Source: Pseudofrankia inefficax (GTDB taxonomy: Bacteria; Actinomycetota; Actinomycetes; Frankiales; Frankiaceae). From it: DNA of 64,000 nt. Below are positions 29,397-40,577 of this stretch, in pieces. The stretch's first letter is position 1. Every line of letters begins with the position of its first letter. Made by a program: the position numbers and the translations under genes. Under the pieces are notes generated by a model. That model was not told where the DNA came from, did not search any database, and saw nothing but the letters and a program-made list of their open reading frames with translations. The stretch lies in the NCBI RefSeq assembly GCF_000166135.1, contig NC_014666.1:7564001-7628000 (forward strand), in the 5' to 3' direction.

Positions 29397-29456
29397 CGCC
29401 CGGAAATCGGCCCGATCCAGCAGAAATCGCCGCCGATACCGCGTCGGCGGGGCAGG

Positions 29457-30299
29457 TTAGCCGGGCTGCTGCCCGTAGGGCTGGCCACCGGGCGCCGGCG
29501 GCTGCTGGGACGCGGGGTCGTAGCCCGGCGCCGGGGTTCCGTGGCCGGGCGCCGACGGCTGGCCGTACCCGGGAGGCGGCGGCTGCTGGCCGTAGGGCGC
29601 CGGCTGGGACGCCGGCTGGCCGTAGGGCGAATATGGCGCCGCGGGAGGCTGCTGGCCGTAGGGCGCCGGCTGGGGCGACTGCCCGTAGCCAGGGGCCGGA
29701 GTCGGCTGGCCATAGCCGGGCGCGGGCGTCGGCTGGCTGCCGTAGGGAGCATTCGGCTGCTGTCCGTACGGGGCGCCAGGCGGCTGCTGGTAGGCGTACG
29801 GCTGGCCGTACGGCGGCTGGGCGTACGGCGGCGGCGCGCCGAAGGGGGCCGCCGGGGGCCGGGGGCCGCGGCCGGGAATCGACTCGCCGCTCGACAGCAG
29901 TCCCATCACGGCGAAGGCGGTGAGGACAGCCGCGCCGATGAGACCGAAATAGAGCCCGATACCCGGGTCATACGGGCTGACGCTCACGAGACGGATGAGG
30001 ACGAACAACGTCGCCACGCCGCCGAGGATCACATTGAGCAGCGCGGGGCCCACCGGGCCGAGCTGCGGGACTCGCACGCCGCCGAAGCTCCGTGCGGCGA
30101 CAAGCCCGGCCACACCGACCGAGAGCAGAATCGCGACAACGGGAAAGAATCCGCAGGCCCAGCCCGCGTGACTGGCGCCGCGGTAGTAGTAGTAATCGAC
30201 CCGCATCCAGGGCAGGAAGCCGGCAATGAACACGACCGCGCCGGCGGCGACCATGCCGACGTCACTGGTTGCGACATCGCGACCAGCGATCTTGACCAT
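29457..30299 (-). CDS. Four-helix membrane protein with Pro/Tyr/Gln-rich tail (DUF5336-like)
   Basis: A 280-residue protein. Residues 1-145 hold four membrane helices (GMVAAGAVVFIAGFLPWMRV, FFPVVAILLSVGVAGLVAA, VGPALLNVILGGVATLFVLI, GLIGAAVLTAFAVMGLL). The rest is a low-complexity tail of PYGQ/PGYGQ/PAPYGQQPP repeats. This layout matches DUF5336-type proteins of unknown function. ATG 30299 begins at the domain; ATG 30341 would add 14 residues. Neither has a strong ribosome-binding site. It is downstream of sucCD, separated by a hairpin and a tandem duplication. Confidence 0.75.
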   Translation of the reverse strand: MVKIAGRDVATSDVGMVAAGAVVFIAGFLPWMRVDYYYYRGASHAGWACGFFPVVAILLSVGVAGLVAARSFGGVRVPQLGPVGPALLNVILGGVATLFVLIRLVSVSPYDPGIGLYFGLIGAAVLTAFAVMGLLSSGESIPGRGPRPPAAPFGAPPPYAQPPYGQPYAYQQPPGAPYGQQPNAPYGSQPTPAPGYGQPTPAPGYGQSPQPAPYGQQPPAAPYSPYGQPASQPAPYGQQPPPPGYGQPSAPGHGTPAPGYDPASQQPPAPGGQPYGQQPG

Positions 30300-30358
30300 T
30301 GGGACCAACCCCGCTCTGTCCAGCGTCACGGCATCCGGCATCGCCGCGGCGCGGCCTC

Positions 30359-30394
30359 TGGTTCAGCAAGCATCGCTGGTTCAGCAAGCATCGC
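30359..30394. repeat. Perfect 18-bp tandem duplication
   Basis: TGGTTCAGCAAGCATCGC occurs twice back to back (30359-30376 and 30377-30394), about 60 bases upstream of the chosen start of the four-helix membrane protein. It could be a doubled operator or a recent slippage event. Confidence 0.85.
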
Positions 30395-30574
30395 CGCGAA
30401 AGTCCTACCGTATTATCCCGGATTCGCGCCGGGGCCGGTCAGGACCATGACAGCCATCCCTGATGGCGACGCGGACCAGCCTCCCGCCGAACCGTGATGC
30501 CGAGGCGCCGCACCTGACGAAGCCTGCCACCCGGCCGAGCCACGGGCTATCTGTGCGCCCGGGCCCGACGGTCA

Positions 30575-30607
30575 CCCCGGTGTGGCCAGGTCACGGCCAC
30601 ACCGGGG
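30575..30607 (-). terminator. Hairpin after sucCD
   Basis: CCCCGGTGTGGCC and GGCCACACCGGGG form a 13-bp perfect stem with a 7-base loop, 7 bases past the sucD stop. This is probably the end of the sucC-sucD transcript. Confidence 0.7.
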
Positions 30608-30614
30608 TCGTTGG

Positions 30615-31487
30615 TCAGAGCGAGCGCATGATGTCGGCCATCAGACGCGCGGTCTCGGACGGCGTCTTGCCGACCCGGACCCCGGCCTTCTCCAGCGCTT
30701 CCTTCTTGGCCTGCGCCGTACCGGACGAACCGGAGACGATCGCGCCGGCGTGACCCATCGTCTTGCCCTCGGGAGCGGTGAAGCCCGCGACATAGCCGAC
30801 GACCGGCTTGGTGATGTGCGCCTCGATGTGCGCGGCGGCACGCTCCTCGGCGTCACCACCGATCTCACCGATCATCACGATCGCGTCGGTCTCCGGGTCC
30901 GCCTCGAAGGCGTCCAGGGCGTCGATGTGGATCGTGCCGATGACCGGGTCGCCACCGATGCCGACGCCGGTCGAGAAGCCGAAGTCGCGCAGCTCGTACA
31001 TCATCTGGTAGGTCAGCGTGCCGCTCTTGCTGACCAGGCCGATCCGCCCGGGCGGGGTGATGCTGGCCGGGATGATGCCGGCGTTCGACTTGCCGGGGCT
31101 GATGATGCCCGGGCAGTTCGGCCCGATGATCCGGGTCTTGCCCTTCGCCTGCGCCGTCGCGAAGAACGAGGTCGTGTCGTGCACCGGCACGCCCTCGGTG
31201 ATGACGACGGCGAGCGGGATCTCGGCGTCGATCGCCTCGAGCGCCGCGTCCTTGGTGAACTTCGGCGGGACGAAGATGACCGAGACGTCGGCGCCGGTCT
31301 GCTCCATCGCCTCGGCGACGGACGCGAACACCGGTACGCCGTCCTGGGACTGGCCGGCCTTACGGGCGTTCACCCCGGCGACGATTTTCGCGCCAGATGC
31401 CGCCATACGCTTCGCGTGCTTGCTGCCTTCCGAACCGGTGATGCCCTGCACCACGATCCGGCTGTTCTCGTCGAGCCAGATGGCCAT
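30615..31487 (-). CDS. sucD: Succinyl-CoA synthetase alpha subunit
   Basis: Pairs with SucC to convert succinyl-CoA to succinate with NTP formation in the TCA cycle. The 290-residue length is normal. CoA-binding segment [30 protein letters not shown], and the phosphohistidine H246 in [12 protein letters not shown] are all present. It starts 23 bp after the sucC stop, forming a two-gene operon ended by the hairpin at 30575-30607. Confidence 0.97.
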   Translation of the reverse strand: MAIWLDENSRIVVQGITGSEGSKHAKRMAASGAKIVAGVNARKAGQSQDGVPVFASVAEAMEQTGADVSVIFVPPKFTKDAALEAIDAEIPLAVVITEGVPVHDTTSFFATAQAKGKTRIIGPNCPGIISPGKSNAGIIPASITPPGRIGLVSKSGTLTYQMMYELRDFGFSTGVGIGGDPVIGTIHIDALDAFEADPETDAIVMIGEIGGDAEERAAAHIEAHITKPVVGYVAGFTAPEGKTMGHAGAIVSGSSGTAQAKKEALEKAGVRVGKTPSETARLMADIMRSL

Positions 31488-31510
31488 AGTGAGCTGTATT
31501 CCTTCTCGAC

Positions 31511-32677
31511 TCAGGCCGCGGCGGCGGCGAGCTCGGCGGCGAGCTTGGCCGCGCCATCCATGGTGTCGACCGGCTTCACAACCGGGAGATTGGCCTCGGC
31601 GAGGATGCGTCGGCCTTCCTCGGCGTTGTTGCCGTCCAGGCGAACGACCAGCGGGGTGGTGATGTCGCCCACCAGCTCGAGCGCCTTGATGATGCCGTTG
31701 GCGACCGCGTCACAGGCGGTGATACCGCCGAAGATGTTGACGAAGACGCTCTTCACCGACGGGTCGGAAAGAATGATCGAAAGGCCGTTCGCCATGACTT
31801 CGGCCGAGGCGCCGCCGCCGATGTCGAGGAAGTTCGCCGGGCGCTTCCCGCCGAACTCCTCACCGGCGTAGGTGACGACGTCCAGGGTCGACATGACCAG
31901 GCCGGCGCCGTTGCCGATGATGCCGACCTCACCGGTCAGCTTGACGTAGTTGAGGCCCTTTTCCTTCGCCTTCTGCTCCAGCGGGTCGACCGCGGAGTTG
32001 TCGACGAGCGCCTCGTTCTCCGGGTGCCGGAAGTCGGCGTTCTCGTCCAGCGAGACCTTGCCGTCGAGGGCGACGACCGTGCCCTCGCCGGTCAGGATCA
32101 GCGGGTTGACCTCGACCAGGGTGGCGTCCGCCTGGACGAACACCTCCCAGAGCTTGGTGAGCAGCTCGGCGGCGCCGTCGAGGGCGGCCTCGGGGAGCTT
32201 GGCGGCGACGGCGATCTCACGGGCCTTCGCCAGGTCGACGCCGGCCAGTGGGTCGATGTGGATACGGGCGAGCGCCTCGGGCTTGGTGGCGGCGACCTCC
32301 TCGATCTCCATGCCACCTTCGCGGGACGCCATCGCCAGGAAGGTACGGTTCGCGCGGTCCAGCAGGAACGACGCGTAGTACTCCTCCGCGATGTTGCTGG
32401 CCTGCTCGACGAGCACCGAGTGCACGGTGTGGCCCTTGATGTCCATCCCGAGGATGGCGCTGGCCTTCTCGAAGGCGTCGTCCGGCCCGTCGGCGACCTT
32501 CACGCCGCCGGCCTTGCCGCGGCCACCGGCCTTCACCTGGGCCTTGACGACGACCTTGCCGCCTAGCTCCGCGGCGATCGCGCGGGCTTCTTCCGGGGTG
32601 GCGGCGGTCTTGCCGGTGGGCACCGGGACGCCATGTTCGGCGAAGAGGGCCTTCGCCTGGTATTCGAAGAGATCCAC
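31511..32677 (-). CDS. sucC: Succinyl-CoA synthetase beta subunit
   Basis: The nucleotide- and succinate-binding subunit (388 residues). It starts [20 protein letters not shown], has the ATP-grasp segment [17 protein letters not shown], metal-binding VEVNPLI and C-terminal [20 protein letters not shown]. The GTG at 32677 is chosen because it begins the conserved MDLFEYQ N-terminus; the ribosome-binding site is only a weak GGACGG. First gene of the sucCD operon. Confidence 0.97.
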   Translation of the reverse strand: MDLFEYQAKALFAEHGVPVPTGKTAATPEEARAIAAELGGKVVVKAQVKAGGRGKAGGVKVADGPDDAFEKASAILGMDIKGHTVHSVLVEQASNIAEEYYASFLLDRANRTFLAMASREGGMEIEEVAATKPEALARIHIDPLAGVDLAKAREIAVAAKLPEAALDGAAELLTKLWEVFVQADATLVEVNPLILTGEGTVVALDGKVSLDENADFRHPENEALVDNSAVDPLEQKAKEKGLNYVKLTGEVGIIGNGAGLVMSTLDVVTYAGEEFGGKRPANFLDIGGGASAEVMANGLSIILSDPSVKSVFVNIFGGITACDAVANGIIKALELVGDITTPLVVRLDGNNAEEGRRILAEANLPVVKPVDTMDGAAKLAAELAAAAA

Positions 32678-33091
32678 GGTCCGTCCAGTGGGGTGCGGTC
32701 GGTCAGGGGATGCACGGAACGGATGCGAGCCTATCGACGCACCCGCCGTGACGCGCGCCTGCGCGGTCCAGGCCACGGACGGCACCACCGCTTCACAGCG
32801 GTACCGATTGTGACCCACACCGCGCCGTCTGGGCGGCCCGCGGCCGGCATCGACGTAACCGTCTGACACACCGACACGGCCGCACCGCCCATGCACGCGC
32901 GGCAGAACCGTACAAAATGCCTGGCCGCACCCGGATGTCGGTGGTATCGAGCTCACCTGGCGGGTTACCCGGCGGCGAACGACAACTGGCTCAACCGGAA
33001 CAGAACCGACGTCGGCGTATGTCCGATCTCACATCACGCGACTCTCCGAAATCGCCGGCCGGCGCGGGACGTTTCGGCACTGAATACCCGG
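32678..33091. other. Intergenic region upstream of sucC
   Basis: About 414 bases between sucC and the end of the third kinase gene, both on the minus strand. It should contain the sucCD promoter. I see no gene, repeat or convincing promoter pair. Confidence 0.4.
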
Positions 33092-35095
33092 TCAGCCCCG
33101 GCCGGCGGCCACCCCGAGGAAGATCATCGCAAGGATGATCCCGGGCCAGCCGAGCATGATGCCGACCGCCGCCAGGCGATCGGCCCGCCGGGCCGCGGAC
33201 CGGGCGGCGAGCCGGGCCCGGTAGCCGAGATACACGCCGGCCACACTGCCGAGCCCGAACAGCCAGCACACGGAGAGTACGGCCGACAGCACCGCCGGCA
33301 CGTTCCAGGCCGCCGCAACGCCGGTGGGAGCCGGCCTCCCGCCGTCGGCGAGCTCGTCACCACGACCGGGACCTCTCCCGGCCGCCGCGTCACCAGAAGG
33401 TCGCCCGGCCGCCGCCGGCTGGGGCCGCCTCGGATCGGCGGGCGCACCCGCCGGCGGCGGGTAGGGCGTTCCCGGGCCTGAGACGTCCGATCCCGCCGGC
33501 GGTAGCGCCGGCCGGTACCCGCCACCCGCCGGCAGCGCCGGCCGGTACCCGCCACCCGCCGGCGGCATGGGCCGATGCGGATCGGGCGGGGGCACCGCGG
33601 GCCGATACGAGTCCGGCGGGGGCAGCGCCGGCCGGTAGGGCGCGACAGGCGGTACCGGCCGGTACCCGCTACCAGCAGGATCCGGACGGTAGGACTCCGG
33701 CGGCGGCGGGGCCGGCCGGTACGCGTCGGCCGGCGGCGGGACACCCAGCGAGCCGGCCCGCGCCGAGCGCCAGTCCGGGTCCTGGGCGGGACGGGGGTAC
33801 TGGTCGGGACGGGGGTACTGGGCGGGACGGGGGTACTGGTCGGGCGCGTCCGCCTGCCGCGGCGGCCAGGGCCGGGGAGGCTCGGCCCGCGCCGGGCCGG
33901 CGGGGTACCCACCCGGCCACGGCTGCCGGGGCGGCTGGACGCTGGGCGGCCCAGACGGATACCCGTCGGGCAGCCGCTGGCCGAGCGGATACGCGCCGGT
34001 CTGGCGCGGGGCGTCGGGACGTCGTCCGGCCGGTGGGATGTCGCCCGGGCGCGGCTGGCCCAGTGCCGCGGCCGCCGGCCGGGCCCCCGGAGCGGGGGCC
34101 GGATCTGGCCGCCAGGTCGCCGGCACGGGCCTCGAGATCGGCCCGGCCGGCGCCGGTAAGGCCCCATCGTGGCGGGCGGCGAGCCTCGGGTCGGGATCCG
34201 GGCGCCGAGCCGGCCGGCCGGGCAGCTGACCGGTCCAGTCCCGCTCCAGCACGGTCTCGGTCGCCCGATGCGCCTCACTCATGGTGCGCACCGGGTGGCC
34301 GCTCAGGTTGGCGAGCAGCCCGGCGGCCGACGGTCGTAGGCCGGGTTCCTTCTCCAGTGCCGGGATGACCGTCGCGAGCAGGTAGTCGGGCAGGTGGTCG
34401 AGGTCCGGCCCCTCCCGCTGGATGCGGAAGGCCAGCACCTCGGCGCGGTCGGCGTGGAACGGATGCCGGCCGGTCGCCGCGTAGGCGACGCAGCAGCCCC
34501 AGGAGAAGATGTCGGCCGGCGGCCCGGCCTGCTCACCGCGCATCTGCTCGGGCGCCATCCACGCGAGCGTGCCGACGACGTGGCCCGTGCGGGTGAGCGT
34601 GGCGTTCCCGTCCAGCTGGGCGATCCCGAAATCGATCACCCGGGGGCCGTCCCAGGCCAGCAGGATGTTCGACGGCTTCAGGTCGCGATGGACCACGCCG
34701 GCCTCGTGGATCGCCACGAGGGCGTCGGCGAGGCCGGCCGCGAGGCCGCGCACCAGCCGCTCGGTCAGCGGCCCGCGCTGGCGTACCGCGTCGGCCAGGC
34801 TGATGCCCTCGACGTACTCGGTGACCATCCAGGGCCGTTCGGACTGGGTGTCGGCGTCGAGCACGGCGGCGACCGCGCCTCCGCGGACCCGCTGCGCGGC
34901 CCGCACCTCGCGCTGGAACCGGCGGCGGAACTCCACGTCCTCGGCGAGCTCCGCCGAGGCGACCTTCACCGCGACAGGCTCGCGTCGCTCGGTGAACGCC
35001 AGATAGACGGTGCCCATCCCGCCCTCGCCGATCCGGTTCTGCAGCCGGTATGGGCCGATGGCGGTGGGATCGTCGTCGGTGAGCGGTGTGAGCAT
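33092..35095 (-). CDS. Ser/Thr protein kinase with repetitive linker and DUF4190 membrane domain
   Basis: A 667-residue kinase. The catalytic domain (about 14-270) has GEGGMGTV, K44, HRDLKPSN with D138, and DFG at D155. A ~320-residue Pro/Tyr/Arg-rich linker follows, containing repeats such as QYPRPAQYPRPDQYPRP and GGGYRPALPAGGGYRPALPP. The C-terminal ~75 residues (AAWNVPAVLSAVLSVCWLFG to GIILAMIFLGVAAGRG) form a two-helix DUF4190-type domain, with no sensor outside. ATG 35095 has AGGGGGG 2-8 bases upstream and is preferred to GTG 35155. The membrane part acts as an anchor, which differs from the two kinases at 4.6-8.6 kb. Confidence 0.92.
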   Translation of the reverse strand: MLTPLTDDDPTAIGPYRLQNRIGEGGMGTVYLAFTERREPVAVKVASAELAEDVEFRRRFQREVRAAQRVRGGAVAAVLDADTQSERPWMVTEYVEGISLADAVRQRGPLTERLVRGLAAGLADALVAIHEAGVVHRDLKPSNILLAWDGPRVIDFGIAQLDGNATLTRTGHVVGTLAWMAPEQMRGEQAGPPADIFSWGCCVAYAATGRHPFHADRAEVLAFRIQREGPDLDHLPDYLLATVIPALEKEPGLRPSAAGLLANLSGHPVRTMSEAHRATETVLERDWTGQLPGRPARRPDPDPRLAARHDGALPAPAGPISRPVPATWRPDPAPAPGARPAAAALGQPRPGDIPPAGRRPDAPRQTGAYPLGQRLPDGYPSGPPSVQPPRQPWPGGYPAGPARAEPPRPWPPRQADAPDQYPRPAQYPRPDQYPRPAQDPDWRSARAGSLGVPPPADAYRPAPPPPESYRPDPAGSGYRPVPPVAPYRPALPPPDSYRPAVPPPDPHRPMPPAGGGYRPALPAGGGYRPALPPAGSDVSGPGTPYPPPAGAPADPRRPQPAAAGRPSGDAAAGRGPGRGDELADGGRPAPTGVAAAWNVPAVLSAVLSVCWLFGLGSVAGVYLGYRARLAARSAARRADRLAAVGIMLGWPGIILAMIFLGVAAGRG
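33496..33720. repeat. Repeats coding for YRPALP/YRPA units
   Basis: Imperfect tandem DNA copies around GCCGGCCGGTACCCGCCACC, including two nearly identical 30-base units at 33506-33565, encode the YRPALP repeats in the kinase linker. Confidence 0.7.
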
Positions 35096-35386
35096 GGCCC
35101 CCCTCGCGCTGGCCGCGCGCTGCCGACGAGCCCTGTCGACTTCGCGTTGCGTCACAAGCCGCGCATTCAGCCGCTACCGGCATGATGGTGACTTTGCACA
35201 GTATGCCAACGGCGATGCCCCCACCCCACACGCCGGGTTGTCACGTCCAAACCCATGGTGTTTCCCGACCGCCGCGAGACCGGTCGACGGCAGCAGAACG
35301 GGGCGCTGGCCAGCGGGTCCGCAGCGCGGAGTGACATTCCGCGCCGGACCGCGACACGGGCACCCGCCGGGCCTGACGATGCGGAC

Positions 35387-36883
35387 ATGACCGATCGCCA
35401 TCCGACGTCGGCCGACCTCCACGCCGAGCGGGGGGAGCAAGCACGCCCCGACCCGGCCCAGGACCGCCCTCGCGCCCCGGCCGACTGGCGCGCCCGCCTG
35501 CTCGCCGCCGTCAGTCCGCGGCCACCGGCGCCGCCGGCGCCCAACCGGATCGACTGGCCGGACTACAGCGGACGGCCCGCGGTCTGGTGGGGCGACGGGA
35601 CGGTCGCGGGAACCCACTGCGTCGTCGCGGTGTGGGAGTTCGCCGTGTACGGCGGGAGCTTCGGCGAGATCGACGCGGCCACCTTCGCCGCGGCGGCCGA
35701 GCACGCGACCGCGACGGGCCTGCCACTGTTGTCCTTCCTGCGCAGCGGCGGCACTCGGCTGCAGGAGGGCGTCGCCGGCCTGGTCGGGCTGCCACAGGCG
35801 GCGCTCGCGGCGATGCGCCTGGCCGAGGCCGGCGTGCCACACCTGGCCGTGGTCGACCAGCCGACGACCGGCGGCGTGTGGGTGACGGTCGCGTCCCGCG
35901 CCGACCTGCGCTGCGCGGTCGCGGGAGCGACGGTCGGGTTCGCCGGCCCCCGGGTCGTCACGGCGGTCACCGGCACGGCCCCCGACGCTTCCAGCCACAC
36001 CGCCGAGTCGGCGTTCGCGGCCGGGCACGTCGACGTCGTCGCCCAGCCGGACCAGGTCGAGGCCTGGTTGGCGACGGCGCTCGCCGCCGTGACGGCGAAG
36101 CCCTCCGGTTCGGGTGCCGCCGGCCCGGCAGAGGTCGGTCCCGACGACGGGATCGCCATGCGGCGCGGCTGGGAGCAGGTCCAGGCGGCTCGCGCGCCCG
36201 GGCGGACCGCCGCCGGCGCCGCGCTCGACGCGCTGGCGCCGCGCGGCGTCGAGCTCGCGGGCGGGGACCCGACGGTGCGGGCCCGGCTGGGCCTGCTCGC
36301 CGATGCCACGGGTACCGGGGTGGTCGCCGTGGCGCTGGCAGCGGTGCCGCGCGCGGCCCCCGGGCCGGCCGGCTTCCGCCTGCTGGAGCGAGCCGCTCGC
36401 CTGGCCGGCCGGCTCGGGCTCCCGCTGGTGACCTTCGTCGACACCCCCGGTGCCGACCCGAGCCCGGCGGCCGAGGCCGGCGGCGTCGCCGCGGCGATCG
36501 GTGCGGCGATGGGGGCGGTGCTGGCCTGCCCGAGCCCGACCGTCTGCGTCGTCGTCGGCGAGGGCGGTTCGGGCGGAGCGCTGGCCGCGGCCTGCGTGGA
36601 CGTCCTGCTGATGGCCCCGGACAGCTACCTGACGGCGCTCGCCCCGGAGGGGGCGGCCACGACGTTGCGCATCCCGGCCGAGCGGGCGGCCGACCTCGGT
36701 GGCCTGCGGCCCACCGACCTGCGCCGGCTCGGCTTCGCCGACGGCGTGCTCGGCTCCGGTGAGCCGGCGGCGCTCGCCGCGGCCATCGCCGCGACGCTCG
36801 GCCGTCTCCATGGCTCTGACCAGGGCGTTCGCCTCTCCGCCAGGGGCCGGAAATGGTCGACGGGGCTACCTGGACGTCTGTAA
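35387..36883 (+). CDS. Fused AccD/AccA-like carboxyltransferase
   Basis: A 498-residue biotin-dependent carboxyltransferase-like protein. The N-terminal half carries an AccD-type oxyanion loop, SGGTRLQEG (about 120-128). The C-terminal half carries the AccA-type loop GEGGSGGALA (about 391-400) and a PEGAATTLR segment. The AccD Cys4 zinc ribbon is absent; a 50-residue Ala/Arg/Pro-rich N-terminus takes its place. By family knowledge it should transfer carboxyl from biotin to acetyl-CoA or another acyl-CoA. No biotin carrier or carboxylase gene is nearby, so its partners are unknown. The ATG at 35387 has a weak ribosome-binding site. Confidence 0.82.
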   Translation: MTDRHPTSADLHAERGEQARPDPAQDRPRAPADWRARLLAAVSPRPPAPPAPNRIDWPDYSGRPAVWWGDGTVAGTHCVVAVWEFAVYGGSFGEIDAATFAAAAEHATATGLPLLSFLRSGGTRLQEGVAGLVGLPQAALAAMRLAEAGVPHLAVVDQPTTGGVWVTVASRADLRCAVAGATVGFAGPRVVTAVTGTAPDASSHTAESAFAAGHVDVVAQPDQVEAWLATALAAVTAKPSGSGAAGPAEVGPDDGIAMRRGWEQVQAARAPGRTAAGAALDALAPRGVELAGGDPTVRARLGLLADATGTGVVAVALAAVPRAAPGPAGFRLLERAARLAGRLGLPLVTFVDTPGADPSPAAEAGGVAAAIGAAMGAVLACPSPTVCVVVGEGGSGGALAAACVDVLLMAPDSYLTALAPEGAATTLRIPAERAADLGGLRPTDLRRLGFADGVLGSGEPAALAAAIAATLGRLHGSDQGVRLSARGRKWSTGLPGRL

Positions 36884-37007
36884 CCTGACGTCCCCAACCA
36901 GCACACCGGCTCCGCCCCTGGCCAGAAAGTGATCACCGGTCATCGCTACCCGACTGCGCAACCAGCTAGGGCACCTGGGCAACGCCGCCGGGAGGGCCAC
37001 CCGGGAC

Positions 37008-37934
37008 GTGGCGACCGTGCCCTTCGGCGTCGGCCGGGCAGTAACGCGGCGGGTCGGGGCGGCACCGGCGACCGTGCTGGGGCTGGTCACCGAGGCGGCC
37101 AGCCTCGCCACCCACGTGGCCTTCTACCCGGCGGGGGTCCGGGCGGGCCGCACGCCGGCCGTGGATCGCTACAGCCTGGCCGGGCTGGCGCCGCTGCAGC
37201 GCGGCCTGTTGATCGGCCATCCGGCCGCCGCCGGAATGCCGATCCTGCTGGTGCACGGGCTGGTCGACAACCGCTCGATCTTCGCCCGGCTGCAGCGCAC
37301 GCTGCGCCGCCGCGGGTTCGGCCACGTCGAGACGGTCAACCTGCCGCTGTACGCCATCGACGTGCCGACCGCCGCGCGGATGCTCGCGGTCACCGTCACC
37401 GAGATCTGCGGCCGGACCGGCTACCAGCAGGTCCACGTCGTCGCCCACTCGCTCGGCGGGCTGGTCGCCCGCTACTACGTCCAACGGCTGGCCGGCGACG
37501 AGCGCGTGCACACGCTGGTCACCCTGGGCACCCCGCACGGCGGCACCCGGCTGGCCCACCTGGTCCCCCGGGTGGTCCCGTACCGGCTGGTCGCGTCGCT
37601 GCGGCCGGGCTCGCCGCTGCTGACGGAACTAGCCGAGCCGGCGCCCAGCTGCGGCACCCGGTTCCTGGCGATCGGCGGCGGGCTGGACTCGGTCGTGCGG
37701 CCCGAGTCGGCGGCGCTGCACCATCCCGATCTCGTCGGGCTGAACGTCACGGTGCCCGGCCTCGGCCACCACTCGCTCCCCTTCAACGGCGACGTCGCGC
37801 ACGGCATCGCCACAGCCCTCGCCGACCTCGACGGTCCACTGACCTGGCTCGACCCATCCGGCAGCCACCCCGCGGCCCGGCACCCGGGTCACGACTCGCC
37901 CCCCGACCGTCGATCAGCAACGTCGAACCTCTAG
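37008..37934 (+). CDS. Alpha/beta-fold lipase-like hydrolase
   Basis: A 308-residue esterase/triacylglycerol-lipase-like protein. Oxyanion segment ILLVHGLVDNRSIF, nucleophile S148 in VVAHSLGGLVARYY, LGTPHGGTRLAHLVP, and a late His in VPGLGHHSLPFN complete the expected triad. A hydrophobic stretch near residues 20-42 may be a membrane or lid segment; there is no clean signal peptide. The frame upstream stays protein-like (LRNQLGHLGNAAGRATRDV) back to a stop at 36930 but offers no ATG, GTG or TTG, so GTG 37008 may not be the true start. A strong hairpin at 38099 follows. Confidence 0.85.
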   Translation: MATVPFGVGRAVTRRVGAAPATVLGLVTEAASLATHVAFYPAGVRAGRTPAVDRYSLAGLAPLQRGLLIGHPAAAGMPILLVHGLVDNRSIFARLQRTLRRRGFGHVETVNLPLYAIDVPTAARMLAVTVTEICGRTGYQQVHVVAHSLGGLVARYYVQRLAGDERVHTLVTLGTPHGGTRLAHLVPRVVPYRLVASLRPGSPLLTELAEPAPSCGTRFLAIGGGLDSVVRPESAALHHPDLVGLNVTVPGLGHHSLPFNGDVAHGIATALADLDGPLTWLDPSGSHPAARHPGHDSPPDRRSATSNL

Positions 37935-38098
37935 CTCAACCGGTCACCCAACCGGCGAAATCCAGACGAATCGGGAGGGCGCCCTGGCGCCCGAACCGGA
38001 CGAAACGCACCCCAGGTCCCGACCCTGGACAAGCGCCCGCCCCCGCACTCGACCCCACGGGAGAACCACGTTGGGGAGGGCGCTCAGCGCCCGAACCC

Positions 38099-38143
38099 GG
38101 CTGTGGGGCGGGCGGGCGCTCCGCGCCCGCCCGCCCCACAGCC
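38099..38143 (+). terminator. 21-bp perfect hairpin
   Basis: The arm starting GGCTGTGGGGCGGGCGGGCG pairs perfectly with 38123-38143 over 21 bases around a TCC loop. It lies between the hydrolase and the groES promoter and would insulate one from the other. Confidence 0.75.
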
Positions 38144-38162
38144 ACTGATCCGACCGGGTCGG

Positions 38163-38190
38163 TTGACGAGTGCGACACTAATGCTAAGTT
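38163..38190 (+). promoter_or_regulatory. Putative groES promoter
   Basis: TTGACG (38163-38168), 16 bases, then TAAGTT (38185-38190). The -10 element overlaps the left CIRCE arm, so repressor binding would block polymerase. Confidence 0.6.
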
Positions 38191-38215
38191 GGCACTCGGC
38201 ACGTGAGAGTGCCAG
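38189..38215. promoter_or_regulatory. CIRCE operator (HrcA site)
   Basis: TTGGCACTC-N9-GAGTGCCAG is a near-consensus CIRCE element (TTAGCACTC-N9-GAGTGCTAA), with both arms changed symmetrically so that perfect dyad symmetry is kept. By established knowledge HrcA binds here and represses groE until heat shock. Confidence 0.92.
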
Positions 38216-38295
38216 CGACATACGGCGCCTGTTCACCCGCGACGGCAGGCCGCCAGGGTCGCTCTCTCATCCAGCGTAGGAAGGGGAGGTCGATC

Positions 38296-40352
<2,057 letters not shown>

Positions 40353-40371
40353 GCAGGTACCGCGGAACGAG

Positions 40372-40409
40372 AAGAGCCCGGCCGGTGCACCAGCACCGGC
40401 CGGGCTCTT
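40372..40409 (+). terminator. Intrinsic terminator after groL
   Basis: AAGAGCCCGGCCGGTGC and GCACCGGCCGGGCTCTT form a 17-bp perfect stem with an ACCA loop, followed by a short T run (TTCGTC). It is the most classical terminator in the window. Confidence 0.9.
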
Positions 40410-40577
40410 TCGTCGCCTGGGCGACCGGGTTCGTTGCCTCGGCGACCGGCCACCCTAACCACGACTACCGAGCATTACCAGCCTCTCACCATGCGCAGCG
40501 TCCGCGCACCCATCGCGGGTGAGCCGGCCGCCGGCCCCGCGATGTCGGGCATCTGGCCACCCGCCGGCCCCGGTTCC

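Larger units (their letters stand above)
37935..38295. promoter_or_regulatory. Repeat-rich intergenic region and groE control region
   Basis: This 361-base gap holds two short palindromes (37977-37992 and 38078-38092), a 21-bp hairpin (38099-38143), then the groES promoter and CIRCE operator. The leader ends in AAGGGGAGG. Confidence 0.7.
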
